Shown here: piece by piece, positions 21,697 through 31,126 of the stretch
Layout: each line of letters begins with the position of its first letter
Position numbering within the stretch: the stretch's first letter is position 1
Assembly (NCBI RefSeq): GCF_004368785.1
Contig: NZ_SODM01000002.1
Location: 62,001-126,000, forward strand
Length of the DNA: 64,000 bases
Reading direction: 5' to 3'
Source of the DNA: Flavobacterium sp. 270
GTDB taxonomy: Bacteria; Bacteroidota; Bacteroidia; Flavobacteriales; Flavobacteriaceae
The notes under the pieces: generated by a model
The model's database searches: none
The model's input: only the letters and a program-made list of their open reading frames with translations
What the model was told of the DNA's origin: nothing
Program-made: the position numbers and the translations under genes

Positions 21697-23919
21697 TTAA
21701 TTTAATTCAAAATTAGATTTTAATTTAATATCTGCAGAAGAAGCTCCGATCATTACTTCGAAATCACCAGGTTCTGCCGTCCATTCTAATTTATTATTGT
21801 AGAAAGAAAGTTTTTCTTTGTCGATTATAAATTCAATTGTTTTAGATTCTCCGGCATTTAATTTCACTTTCTGAAAATCTCTTAATTCTAAAATTGGTCT
21901 TACAACAGAACCAAATTTATCTTTTAAGTATAATTGTACTACTTCTTCTCCGGCAACTTTACCAACATTTGATAATTTGAAAGAAACTTTAATCGTTTCA
22001 TTACTGTTCATTTTAGTCGAAGATAATTTCAAATCAGTATAATCAAATTTAGTATAACTTAATCCGTATCCAAATGCAAATTTTGGAGTTGTTGGCAAAT
22101 CAATATAAGCAGATTTGTAAACTTTATTTTCATTTACAGAAGGTCTTCCTGTACTAAAATGATTGTAATAAATCGGAATCTGTCCTACTTCTCTCGGGAA
22201 AGTGATTGGTAATTTTCCAGACGGATTATAATCTCCAAATAAAACATCAGCAATAGCATTTCCTGCTTCTGTTCCTAACCACCAAGTATATACAATTGCA
22301 GGAACATTGTCTGCTGTCCAATTAAAAACAAGCGGTCTTCCGGCATTTACTAAAACCACAACTGGTTTTCCTGTTGCCATAACTGCTTTTACTAAATCTT
22401 CCTGAACTCCCGGAATATGAAGATCGCTTCGGCTTTTTGCTTCGCCGCTCATGTCGTGTCTTTCTCCAATACTCAAAATTACCACATCGGCTTGTTTTGC
22501 GGTTGCAACAGCTTCTGCAAAACCATCTTTATTATCACCTTCTACTTCACAACCTTTTGCGTAAAGTAATTTTGTGTTTTTACCCACTTTATTCTGTAAA
22601 CCGTCCCATTGCGAAACTACCCATTTGTTGTAATCTACGTTTGGTAATTCTACAGACCAAAATCCCATATTTGCTTTGTATTCTTTTACCATTGGTCCGA
22701 TAAAAGCAATTGTTTTTAGGTTTTTAGAAAGTGGTAATGTCTGGTTTTCGTTCTTTAATAAAACGATACTTTTTTCTGCAACTTCTAGCGCAGCTTTTCT
22801 ATTTTCTGGATTATTAAGTACTTTTTCTGCTCTTTTTTCGTCAGAATAACGATAAGGATCATCAAATAAACCTAACTCGTATTTTTTACGAAGAATTCTT
22901 TTTACAGCATCATCAATTAGATCAACAGAAACTCTTCCATCTTTTACTAATTCGGCTAAATTATAGCGATACGCATTACTTTCCATATCCATATCACTTC
23001 CTGCGGTAATCGATGCGTAAGCTGCTTCTTTAAGGTTTTTTGAATAACCGTGGGCAACCATTTCTCCCATAGATCCCCAATCTGAAACTACAAATCCCTG
23101 AAATTTCCATTTTCCTTTTAGAATATCTCTTTGTAAGTGCTCATTTGCAGTAGCAGGAATTCCGTTTAAATCATTAAAAGAATTCATAAACGTTGCTGCT
23201 CCGGCGTCTAAAGCCGCTTTAAAAGGTGGCAGATACGTTTCTAGAAGCATTCTCTCGCTCATATCTACAGAGTTGTAATCTCTACCGCCAACTGCTGCTC
23301 CATACGCTGCAAAGTGTTTTACGCAGGCCATTACAGAATTTAAATCGCCTAATTTATTTCCTTGAAATCCTTTTACTCTTGCATAAGCAATTTGAGAACC
23401 AAGATAGGTATCTTCTCCTGCTCCTTCCATCACTCTTCCCCAACGCGGGTCACGGCTAATATCTACCATTGGTGCAAATGTCCAGTGAATACCGCTTGCA
23501 GAAGCTTCTGTAGCGGCAACTCTAGCTGCTAATTCAATAGCTGCTAAATCCCAGCTTGCTGCTTCGGCTAACGGAATTGGAAATGTTGTTTTATAACCGT
23601 GAATAACATCCTGACCAAATAACAACGGAATTTTAAGGCGTGACTGCATTGCCAATTCCTGATATTGTCTGGTATATTTTGTTCCAATGATATTCAGCAT
23701 TGAACCAATTAAACCTTGTTTGATTTCAGTTTGTTTGTTCGGATTTATGGTAATAGGTCCAGTTGCCTGATTGTCTCCTGTGTATTGATTAAGCTGACCA
23801 ATTTTTTCTTCAATAGTCATTTTTTTCAATAGCGCATTTACTTTCTGATCTATTGTTTCCTGCTGTGCTACCGCTATAAACGATACCAGCAACAAGGTAA
23901 AAGTGGTTATTTTTTTCAT
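21697..23919 (-). CDS. bglX: GH3 beta-glucosidase (BglX type)
   Basis: A 740-residue periplasmic glycoside hydrolase family 3 enzyme with a signal peptide (LLLVSFIAVAQQ). The catalytic nucleophile Asp is in GFVVSDWGSMGE near residue 282, and substrate-binding KHFAAYG and MEGAGEDTY are upstream; a fibronectin III-like domain forms the last 100 or so residues. It releases glucose from short beta-glucans. It is the last gene of the polysaccharide locus, 13 bases after the fourth GH30 gene, and would finish the degradation begun by the GH30 and GH5 enzymes. Confidence 0.95.
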   Translation of the reverse strand: MKKITTFTLLLVSFIAVAQQETIDQKVNALLKKMTIEEKIGQLNQYTGDNQATGPITINPNKQTEIKQGLIGSMLNIIGTKYTRQYQELAMQSRLKIPLLFGQDVIHGYKTTFPIPLAEAASWDLAAIELAARVAATEASASGIHWTFAPMVDISRDPRWGRVMEGAGEDTYLGSQIAYARVKGFQGNKLGDLNSVMACVKHFAAYGAAVGGRDYNSVDMSERMLLETYLPPFKAALDAGAATFMNSFNDLNGIPATANEHLQRDILKGKWKFQGFVVSDWGSMGEMVAHGYSKNLKEAAYASITAGSDMDMESNAYRYNLAELVKDGRVSVDLIDDAVKRILRKKYELGLFDDPYRYSDEKRAEKVLNNPENRKAALEVAEKSIVLLKNENQTLPLSKNLKTIAFIGPMVKEYKANMGFWSVELPNVDYNKWVVSQWDGLQNKVGKNTKLLYAKGCEVEGDNKDGFAEAVATAKQADVVILSIGERHDMSGEAKSRSDLHIPGVQEDLVKAVMATGKPVVVLVNAGRPLVFNWTADNVPAIVYTWWLGTEAGNAIADVLFGDYNPSGKLPITFPREVGQIPIYYNHFSTGRPSVNENKVYKSAYIDLPTTPKFAFGYGLSYTKFDYTDLKLSSTKMNSNETIKVSFKLSNVGKVAGEEVVQLYLKDKFGSVVRPILELRDFQKVKLNAGESKTIEFIIDKEKLSFYNNKLEWTAEPGDFEVMIGASSADIKLKSNFELN

Positions 23920-23932
23920 GAAATTAGTGTTG

Positions 23933-25357
23933 TTACCAAACGTAAGTTGCTACTGAACCTGCATTTAATGTAGTTGAAATTTGTTTTTGATTGTATTTTA
24001 TATTGAATGTTTCTGCTTCAGTTCCATCATTTTCTACAATTAGAACAATTTGTCCAGATGGTGTTTTAAAGGCTGCATTATATAAATTCCCGCTTATATT
24101 ACTGCCTATTCTAACGGATCCTTCTGGAACAAATTTTGAGGCGTGACCAATAATATAGTAACCTACTTCTCTTTTTATATTTTGGTTTTGATCGATCATT
24201 AAAGCTCCTTTACAAGTAGAACAACCGCCTGGTGTAAAAGGTTTATAGAATTCATCGTTTGCCAATCCCCACGAAAGTGCATTTTTACTCCAGTTACGCA
24301 TAGAACCAATTACTACATTTTTTACGCTCCATCTTAAATCATTCTCAAAACTATTTTTTGATCCTGTATATTGTTCTGTAAAATATAAATCTTTGTTTGG
24401 AAATGCATCGTGCACTTTTGAAAGCGCGCTGATATCTCCTTCGTATAAATGAAAAGCTGAACCTGTTACAAACGGAAGTGCTTTTGGATTGTTTAAAATC
24501 GTTAGAGGGTATTCTGGTTTGTTGCAGTTGTGATCGTAAACGATGATTTTGGTTTTGATTTTTGCTTTTGCGAAAGCGGGACCTAAATTATTTGCAATAA
24601 AGTCTGCCTGCTGTTCTGCCAGCATTAATAAACTCGGGTTATTTCCCGGATGCAATGGTTCGTTTTGAGGCGTAATGGCATCGATTGTAATTCCTTGCGC
24701 TTTCATTGCCTGAATGTATTTTACAAAATATTGGGCATAAACTTCATAGTATTTTGGCTGTAAGCTGCCGCCTTTAGTGCTTCCATTGTCTTTCATCCAA
24801 ACTGGTGGCGACCACGGAGAACCCATAATTTTTATGTTTGGATTTATGGCTAAAATTTCTTTTAAAACCGGCACAACATCATTTAGATCCGGACCAAGAT
24901 TAAAATGTTCCAGCGTTAAATCGGTTTGGCCTTCTGGCATATCATCATACGAAAAAACCTTTTCATTCAAATCTGAAGCTCCAATACTAATACGCAGATA
25001 ACTCAAACCAATCGCGTCATTTTTTCTAGAAAACAATTCCTGAAGCAAGGCTTCTTTTTTGTCTTTGTCTAGTTTTAAGATCGTTTGAGCACTTCCTCCT
25101 GTTAGAGAAAATCCAAAACCTTCTATGGTTTGAAATTTTTGAGAAGTGTCTACTGTAATGGTTTGGTTTGAATTGGTTTGGGTATTAAAAACCAAATCAT
25201 CCTGTTTTTTAAGTAGCGAAGATTCGTCTGATGCTGTAACCCAAGCTTCAGCTTTATTTGAAGCGCTTACTGCATTTTTTGAAGTACCGCATTTTATTTG
25301 TACTGCGATAAGCGGCAGTAAAATTAAAATTTGAAGTTTTTTGTTGATGTTTTTCAT
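23933..25357 (-). CDS. GH30 glycoside hydrolase, lipoprotein (paralogue pair A)
   Basis: A 474-residue family 30 enzyme with a lipobox at Cys23 (AVQIKCGTS). The acid/base Glu233 is in TPQNEPLHP and the nucleophile Glu328 in LYFTEQYTG. GFSLTGGSAQ near residues 88-97 matches GH30 enzymes acting on beta-1,6-glucan, in my judgement subfamily 3, though this needs a tree. The C-terminal beta-sandwich is complete and ends SVATYVW. It is clearly a paralogue of the gene at 28070-29536 but is separated from it by the GH5 and EEP genes. Confidence 0.92.
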   Translation of the reverse strand: MKNINKKLQILILLPLIAVQIKCGTSKNAVSASNKAEAWVTASDESSLLKKQDDLVFNTQTNSNQTITVDTSQKFQTIEGFGFSLTGGSAQTILKLDKDKKEALLQELFSRKNDAIGLSYLRISIGASDLNEKVFSYDDMPEGQTDLTLEHFNLGPDLNDVVPVLKEILAINPNIKIMGSPWSPPVWMKDNGSTKGGSLQPKYYEVYAQYFVKYIQAMKAQGITIDAITPQNEPLHPGNNPSLLMLAEQQADFIANNLGPAFAKAKIKTKIIVYDHNCNKPEYPLTILNNPKALPFVTGSAFHLYEGDISALSKVHDAFPNKDLYFTEQYTGSKNSFENDLRWSVKNVVIGSMRNWSKNALSWGLANDEFYKPFTPGGCSTCKGALMIDQNQNIKREVGYYIIGHASKFVPEGSVRIGSNISGNLYNAAFKTPSGQIVLIVENDGTEAETFNIKYNQKQISTTLNAGSVATYVW

Positions 25358-25358
25358 T

Positions 25359-26198
25359 TTAATCTATTTCTATTAAGACAGGTAAATGATCCGATGGATA
25401 TTTTAAATCTTTTGAATCACTTAAAACTGCATGTTTTTTTACGGTTAGACCACTATTTTTAGAAATAAAAATATAGTCTATTAATAACGTAACAGGCTCA
25501 TTATGTCTGAATCCGTTAAATGTTCCTGATGGGCCAAAAGGTTTTTCTTTCGATACTTCTCTGGTGTCATCCATTACTTTTTTGACTTCGGAAATTTGTG
25601 TGGTTTGAGGTTCTGAGTTAAAATCTCCCATTAAAAATGCCGGGTAATTTTTGGTGTTCATTTCTTTCATTTTAGAAAGTATCAGCTGTACTCCTTTTAC
25701 TCTTGCTTCATTCCCCATATGATCCAGATGAACATTAAAAACCCAAAATAATTTCTTTGTTTTTAAATCTTTAAAAAGACCATAGGTACAAACTCTGTTA
25801 CACGCTGCATCCCAACCTCTTGAAACCACATTTGGTGTTTCTGAAAGCCAAAATGTATTGCTTTGTTCTACTTTAAAACGATCTTTTTTATAATAAATCG
25901 TACAAGCTTCTCCTTCGCCTTTTTCTTCTCTTCCTATTCCAAATTTGTTATAATCTGGCAATGCCGAAGCAATATTAATTACCTGATTTGGTGTTGCTTC
26001 CTGAACTCCAAAAATATCCGGACTGTAAAATTGTATTTGATCTGTAAAATAATCTTTTCGGTTTGGCCATGCATTTTCGCCATCTGAAGCAACATCCAAA
26101 CGAATATTATAAGTCATAATTTTTAAATTTTGACCATAAAATAAACCACTGCTTAAAAGCAATAGTATTACTAAAACAATTCTACTTATGTTTTTCAT
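25359..26198 (-). CDS. Endonuclease/exonuclease/phosphatase-family hydrolase, secreted
   Basis: A 279-residue EEP-fold metal-dependent hydrolase. The start at MKNISRIVL gives a clean signal peptide (LLLLSSGLFYGQ); a Met eight codons earlier is less likely. The fold's residues are all visible: TYNIR, VQEATP, FNVHLDHMG, LMGDFNSEP and SDHLPV. Such proteins cleave phosphodiesters or phosphomonoesters, from DNA to sphingomyelin and inositol phosphates. Its stop is one base from the next start, so it is an integral part of the polysaccharide operon. The substrate there is unknown. Confidence 0.88.
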   Translation of the reverse strand: MKNISRIVLVILLLLSSGLFYGQNLKIMTYNIRLDVASDGENAWPNRKDYFTDQIQFYSPDIFGVQEATPNQVINIASALPDYNKFGIGREEKGEGEACTIYYKKDRFKVEQSNTFWLSETPNVVSRGWDAACNRVCTYGLFKDLKTKKLFWVFNVHLDHMGNEARVKGVQLILSKMKEMNTKNYPAFLMGDFNSEPQTTQISEVKKVMDDTREVSKEKPFGPSGTFNGFRHNEPVTLLIDYIFISKNSGLTVKKHAVLSDSKDLKYPSDHLPVLIEID

Positions 26199-26292
26199 CT
26201 TTAAAAAATTTTGTTTCGGCAAAGCTAGTATTTCTGCGACTTTATCGGAAAAAACTTATTTAAATGTTTTAATTAATTATAGACTCTTTAGA

Positions 26293-28038
26293 TTACTTTT
26301 TTGAATTGGCTTTTTTACTTTCTGAAAAATCTAAATAATTCAGATTCAAACCGCCTTTGTCAAAAACTACTTTGATTTTATTTGTTTCGGCTTTTAGTTC
26401 AACTCCAGATAAAATTGCTGTTTTCCATCCTTTGGTTGCCGGAAGAACAATTGTTTCTGATTTTATTCCGTTTTCAATTTCTAGATGAAGTTTTGCTTCA
26501 GCATCACTTGAATAACGAATTGCAACCTGATATTTATTTTGTTTTGAAACTTCAACAGTAAATTGCAGCCATTCGCCGTCTTCAATAAAGGAAACCTGAT
26601 ATCCGTTTGATCCTGAATCTTTGCATGGCAGAATATCAACTCCGTCATTTCTCATGGTATTACCTTTGTTCCATTCGTCAAATTTTCCTGTTGCTACTCT
26701 GTAGTTTACAAAATCTGTATCTGAATAGGCGTAACCGTTTGTTCCTAAATCGTATTGTGTTGCAGCAATCTTTCCGGGAATACTATGTTTTTTATAAGGT
26801 TTTGTATCATTGGTTTGCACTTGTCTAAACATGGCGTCTATTACATCTGGTTTTACGGTTACGTTTTCCATTTTGTAATTATCGGCCATTTTCATCAAAG
26901 TCTTTTTTGCAAATTCCGGAGTTGGTTTTTGACCGCCGTCTTTCCAGTATTTCAATAAAACATCATATTCCGGAATTTTGGTTACTGAGGTTACTCCTGC
27001 AATATTTTCGATTTTTTTCATTGGCCAGAAAGCCCAGCCAATATTGTTGGTTTCCATAAGTGTAAGGGCGTCTTTAAACCAAACATTAGAGTTTTCGCCG
27101 CTTTCTCCTAACCAAATAGGAACGTTATATTGTGTTCTGTAATCCAACATTTTCTGGATCGATTCTTTGTCATTGTGATTCCAATATTTATGAAAACTCA
27201 ACGCCATATTTTCATCCCATAAAGGAAAAATTCCGTTGTAATTATTTCCCCAGCAGTTTCCTTCAATAATTACCATGTGGTTGGTATCTACTTCACGAAT
27301 TGCTTTTGTAATGGCAACCATCAAATCTCTCAAAGGTCCGTTTGAGTTTTCGTCACAGCCATTTTTATTTGTTCCTGTAAAATTCCAGTTGGGTTCGTTT
27401 ATGATATCGTAACCACCAATCCAAGGATTATCTCTATATCTTGAAGCTAATTTTTTCCATAAAGCAATCATTTTTTTCTGATTGGCTTCACTTTGCCAAA
27501 GCGATGGTTTTGTGGTATCAAAATCCGAAATTGCGGCATCATTTCCTTGTCCGCCTGGCGTAGCATGCAAATCTAAAATAAGATAGATTTTGTTTTCTGC
27601 ACACCATTTTACCAAGTTATCGGTCATGGTAAAACCTTCTTCTATCCAAGTGATTTCACCATTCTTTTCTTGTTCTATTGGCGGTGTGTATAAATTGTAG
27701 TGCATTGGCAAACGAAGCGAATTGAAGCCCCAAGCTGCAAGAGAATCGACATCACGTTTTGTAATTCCGTTTGCTTTGTATGCTGCATAAAATTCCTTTG
27801 TTCCCTGCTCGCCTATTACGTCTTGAATTTTTTGTTTGATCTGATATTGCGGACTTGCAAATGGCTGTGTCTGTATCATATATCCTTCCTGCACCATCCA
27901 TCCGCCAAGACCAAGACCTCTTAATATTACGTTTTTGCCATTTCCGTCTACAATTTTTTGCCCGTCTCTATGCAGAAATCCCTGCCCAAAAGAAGCAACC
28001 GAAACCAAAAGCTGTATAGTGATTAATATTTTTTTCAT
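26293..28038 (-). CDS. GH5 endoglucanase-type hydrolase with C-terminal CBM
   Basis: A 581-residue secreted protein with a signal peptide (LLVSVASFGQ). Residues about 25-350 are a GH5 TIM barrel: RGLGLGGWM, FNSLRLPMHY, LDLHATPGGQ, acid/base Glu in DIINEPNW and nucleophile Glu in IWLGESGEN. After a linker, residues about 440-570 form a beta-sandwich similar to CBM6 (VSFIEDGEWLQFTVEV). It probably cuts the backbone or side chains of the target beta-glucan. No lipobox, so it is periplasmic or secreted. Confidence 0.92.
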   Translation of the reverse strand: MKKILITIQLLVSVASFGQGFLHRDGQKIVDGNGKNVILRGLGLGGWMVQEGYMIQTQPFASPQYQIKQKIQDVIGEQGTKEFYAAYKANGITKRDVDSLAAWGFNSLRLPMHYNLYTPPIEQEKNGEITWIEEGFTMTDNLVKWCAENKIYLILDLHATPGGQGNDAAISDFDTTKPSLWQSEANQKKMIALWKKLASRYRDNPWIGGYDIINEPNWNFTGTNKNGCDENSNGPLRDLMVAITKAIREVDTNHMVIIEGNCWGNNYNGIFPLWDENMALSFHKYWNHNDKESIQKMLDYRTQYNVPIWLGESGENSNVWFKDALTLMETNNIGWAFWPMKKIENIAGVTSVTKIPEYDVLLKYWKDGGQKPTPEFAKKTLMKMADNYKMENVTVKPDVIDAMFRQVQTNDTKPYKKHSIPGKIAATQYDLGTNGYAYSDTDFVNYRVATGKFDEWNKGNTMRNDGVDILPCKDSGSNGYQVSFIEDGEWLQFTVEVSKQNKYQVAIRYSSDAEAKLHLEIENGIKSETIVLPATKGWKTAILSGVELKAETNKIKVVFDKGGLNLNYLDFSESKKANSKK

Positions 28039-28069
28039 ATCAAGAAATACCTTTTTTTAATAATTACTT

Positions 28070-29536
28070 TTACTTCCAAGTATAGGTTGCTACAGATCCT
28101 CCGCCTAGAGAAACTGCTGCCCATTTATTATTGTATTTGATGTTGAAATATTGTGTATCTGATCCATCATTTTCAACAATTAGAACTTTCGATCCTGTTG
28201 GTGTAATAAAGGCAACATTTTGTAAATTTCCGCTTATGTTACTGCTAATACGAATGGATCCCATTGGAACAAATTTAGAAGCATGAGCAATAATATAATA
28301 CGCCACATTTCTCTGAAAATTGTCTGCTGATGTAATCGTGATTGCGCCTTTGCAAGTGGTGCATCCGCCTTGTGTGTGAGGTTCGAAAGAAGCATTGTTG
28401 GCTACATTCCATTCTAATGCATTTTTGCTGTAGTTACGCATCGAACCAATAATTACATTTTTAAGATGCCATTTTAAATCTCCTCCAAAATCTCCTGTAG
28501 AAGCTGTAAATTGTTCTGTGAAATAAACATTTTTAGTCGGATATGCATTATATACATCACTCAGCGCGCTGATATTTCCAGAATATAAATGAAATGCAGA
28601 ACCGTCTACAAATGGAAACGCTCCGGCATTTGCTAAAACTTCTTTTGGATAATTTGGATTGTCACAGTTATGATCGTACGCTATAATTTTTGTTGAAAGA
28701 CCGGCTGCTTTTAAAGCTGGACCTAAATTTGTTTTTATAAATTCTGTCTGATCTGCTGCTGCCATATACATACTCGGATTATTTCCGTCATGAAGAGGTT
28801 CGTTTTGAGGTGTAACAGCATCTATTGTAATACCTTCTGCTTTCATCGCCTGAATGTATTTGACAAAATATTTAGCATAGACGTCATAATATTGCGGTTT
28901 TAATTTACCTCCTATAAAACTGTCTTTGTCTTTCATCCAAAGTGGCGCTGTCCATGGGGTTGCCAAAATTGGAATTTTTGGATTGATGGCTAATATTTCT
29001 TTTAAAAGCGAAATGACACCATTTTTGTCTTTTGCAAGACTAAATTTTGCCAGATCAAGATCGGTTTCTCCTGTTGCAAGATCATCATAGGTAAAAGTAG
29101 ATGCATGCAGATCTGATGCTCCTATACTAATTCTTAAATAACTTACACCAATTGCATTTTCTCCAGAACCAAATAATTCCTGCAATAAAGCAGTTTTTTT
29201 TGCAGCTGTTAATTGGTTGATCATATCGGCGCTTCCGCCTGTAAGAGTGTAGCCAAATCCGTCTATGGTTTGGTATTTTTGAGAATCTGAAACTTCTATA
29301 TTTGGATATGTATTAGAAGTAGTTCCAAAACCTAAAATTTCAGTTTGTTTTTGCAACAATACACTTTGATCCGATTTGGTAAGCCAGGATTCAATATCAT
29401 TTGTAACGGCTACTGGAGGATCAACTGGTGGCAAAACGGGATCAACGGCATCGTTTGAAGAAGAACATCCTAGCTGCGTGCATATTGTAGCCGCAAAAAA
29501 TAATGTCTTTATGTTGGTGGTTAAACTGAATTTCAT
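28070..29536 (-). CDS. GH30 glycoside hydrolase, lipoprotein (paralogue pair A)
   Basis: A 488-residue family 30 lipoprotein with lipobox Cys24 (TQLGCSSSND) and a Pro-rich linker. Catalytic residues are in TPQNEPLHD and VYFTEQFTA. It is very similar throughout to the GH30 gene at 23933-25357, for example in GGSADMINQL against GGSAQTILKL and in the C-terminal VATYTW. Likely an endo- or exo-beta-1,6-glucanase. It follows the third GH30 gene by 27 bases. Confidence 0.92.
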   Translation of the reverse strand: MKFSLTTNIKTLFFAATICTQLGCSSSNDAVDPVLPPVDPPVAVTNDIESWLTKSDQSVLLQKQTEILGFGTTSNTYPNIEVSDSQKYQTIDGFGYTLTGGSADMINQLTAAKKTALLQELFGSGENAIGVSYLRISIGASDLHASTFTYDDLATGETDLDLAKFSLAKDKNGVISLLKEILAINPKIPILATPWTAPLWMKDKDSFIGGKLKPQYYDVYAKYFVKYIQAMKAEGITIDAVTPQNEPLHDGNNPSMYMAAADQTEFIKTNLGPALKAAGLSTKIIAYDHNCDNPNYPKEVLANAGAFPFVDGSAFHLYSGNISALSDVYNAYPTKNVYFTEQFTASTGDFGGDLKWHLKNVIIGSMRNYSKNALEWNVANNASFEPHTQGGCTTCKGAITITSADNFQRNVAYYIIAHASKFVPMGSIRISSNISGNLQNVAFITPTGSKVLIVENDGSDTQYFNIKYNNKWAAVSLGGGSVATYTWK

Positions 29537-29563
29537 ATTTATAGTTTTTAGTGGGCCGAACTG

Positions 29564-31030
29564 CTAGTAGACAATTGTCTGTATAGCGTGGGCTGGAATA
29601 GTTATAGTAGTTTTTGATGTTTTGTTTATTAGGCTGTAAACAATCTCTTTATCTGATTGGTTCATGACAATGGTAATTATTTTGTCATCAGAGTTTTTAA
29701 AAGAGGTGCTTAATAAACTTTTATCTGTAGTGGTTTCGATTATTCTTTTGGCGTTTGGCCTGATAAATTTTGAAAGATGTCCGATATAATAATACATCGG
29801 TGTATAGATCAATTCGTCTTTTGTAATATCTGCGTGTATCGGCGCGAAACAAAAATTGCCAACATGATTTGGACCTCCGTTTTGGTCTAAAAGAATATTC
29901 CAATCTGTCCAGCCAACGGTTCCGTTATTAAAATCGTTGATCATGTTAATTCCGTAGCGCTCTGCATTTCCCCAGAATTGAAAATTCTTCGCGTCAAATT
30001 TCTCGATACAGCCTTCTGTAAAAAGTAAATTTTTGTTTGGGAATGTTTCGTGAACTTTTCCAACCGATTCAAATTTTGGAGTTCCGCCGTTCCATGTTTC
30101 ATACCAGTGAAATCCAATTCCCCAAACAAATTTTGAAACCTCTGGATCTGAGAAAACCAAGTTGGCCCTTTTTTCTAACATATCGCCACGATTGTGATCC
30201 CAGATGATAATGTTTTTAGAACCGAGTCCTTCTCTTTCTAAAGTTGGGCCTAAGATTTTCAGAAAATCTCTTTCGGCTTCTGGAGTATAAATACAAGATT
30301 CCCAGCGCTGTTTTGCCATTGGTTCATTTTGTACGGTTAATCCCCAAATTGGTATTCCTTCTTTTTCGTATGCTTTTATAAATTTAGCATAATAATTAGC
30401 CCAGGACTGGGCAAACTCAGGCAATAAAACGCCGCCGTGTAAAATATCATTATTGTCTTTCATGAAAGCTGGGGGACTCCATGGACTAACAAATAAGGTT
30501 AGTTTTCCGCCGGCAGTTTCAATTGCTTTTTTGAGTAATGGTATTCTGTATTTTTGATCGTGGTCTATACTAAAGGTTTTGAGATCTTTATCTCCTTCTG
30601 TAATGTAGGTATAACTATCGCTGCTAAAATCACAGCTATGTATGTTGGTTCTGGCTAATGTGTAGCCAATTCCTTTGTTTGCGTCGTAGTAAGCAGTTAG
30701 AAATTCTTGTTGCTTTTTTGGAGATAATTTAGCAAATACTTCGGCACTTGCATCTGTAATTGCGCCTCCGATTCCTAAGAAAGTCTGATCTGTTTTTTCA
30801 GCATCTATTGTAATTGCTACTGTTGATTTTGTTTGTTGTGAAGGTGTATTTGAGATTAAATTATTCGACAAAGACAACCTTAAGTTTGTGTTTTCGGCAG
30901 TCGTATAAACTTCTATTTTTTGATTTGATTTAGAAGCTGTAACAGCACTATTATTTGCAATTTTTGATGAAGAACAACTTAACTGCAGTACTAATATTGG
31001 GATTAATAAAATTTTAGGTGTGGCTTTCAT
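29564..31030 (-). CDS. GH30 glycoside hydrolase, lipoprotein (paralogue pair B)
   Basis: A 488-residue family 30 lipoprotein. The start was set at MKATPKILL, four codons after an upstream Met, because it gives a standard lipoprotein signal ending LQLSC. The catalytic region strongly resembles glucosylceramidase-type GH30: FLGIGGAITDASAE, acid/base in TVQNEPMA, nucleophile in LLFTEGCIE, and the WTDWNILLDQNGGPNHVGNF stretch. It forms a tandem duplicate with the next GH30 upstream. Substrate could be a beta-glucoside oligomer or lipid-linked glucose. Confidence 0.92.
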   Translation of the reverse strand: MKATPKILLIPILVLQLSCSSSKIANNSAVTASKSNQKIEVYTTAENTNLRLSLSNNLISNTPSQQTKSTVAITIDAEKTDQTFLGIGGAITDASAEVFAKLSPKKQQEFLTAYYDANKGIGYTLARTNIHSCDFSSDSYTYITEGDKDLKTFSIDHDQKYRIPLLKKAIETAGGKLTLFVSPWSPPAFMKDNNDILHGGVLLPEFAQSWANYYAKFIKAYEKEGIPIWGLTVQNEPMAKQRWESCIYTPEAERDFLKILGPTLEREGLGSKNIIIWDHNRGDMLEKRANLVFSDPEVSKFVWGIGFHWYETWNGGTPKFESVGKVHETFPNKNLLFTEGCIEKFDAKNFQFWGNAERYGINMINDFNNGTVGWTDWNILLDQNGGPNHVGNFCFAPIHADITKDELIYTPMYYYIGHLSKFIRPNAKRIIETTTDKSLLSTSFKNSDDKIITIVMNQSDKEIVYSLINKTSKTTITIPAHAIQTIVY

Positions 31031-31071
31031 TGGTTCTTTCAAAAATCGATTTAATTAAATTTAAAGTAAAT

Positions 31072-31105
31072 AGAGGGCTAAAAGGATGATTCCGCTTAAC
31101 CCTCA
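31072..31105 (-). other. Weak hairpin between two GH30 genes
   Basis: GAGGG (31073-31077) can pair with CCCTC (31100-31104), extended by weaker pairs. It may mark RNA processing within the operon. Confidence 0.3.
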
Positions 31106-31126
31106 TTTTTACTTAACTACAAAATA

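Noticed and set aside
22437..23459. Plus-strand open frames inside the GH3 gene
   Set aside because: They are antisense to a strongly conserved enzyme and have unnatural Leu/Arg-rich composition.
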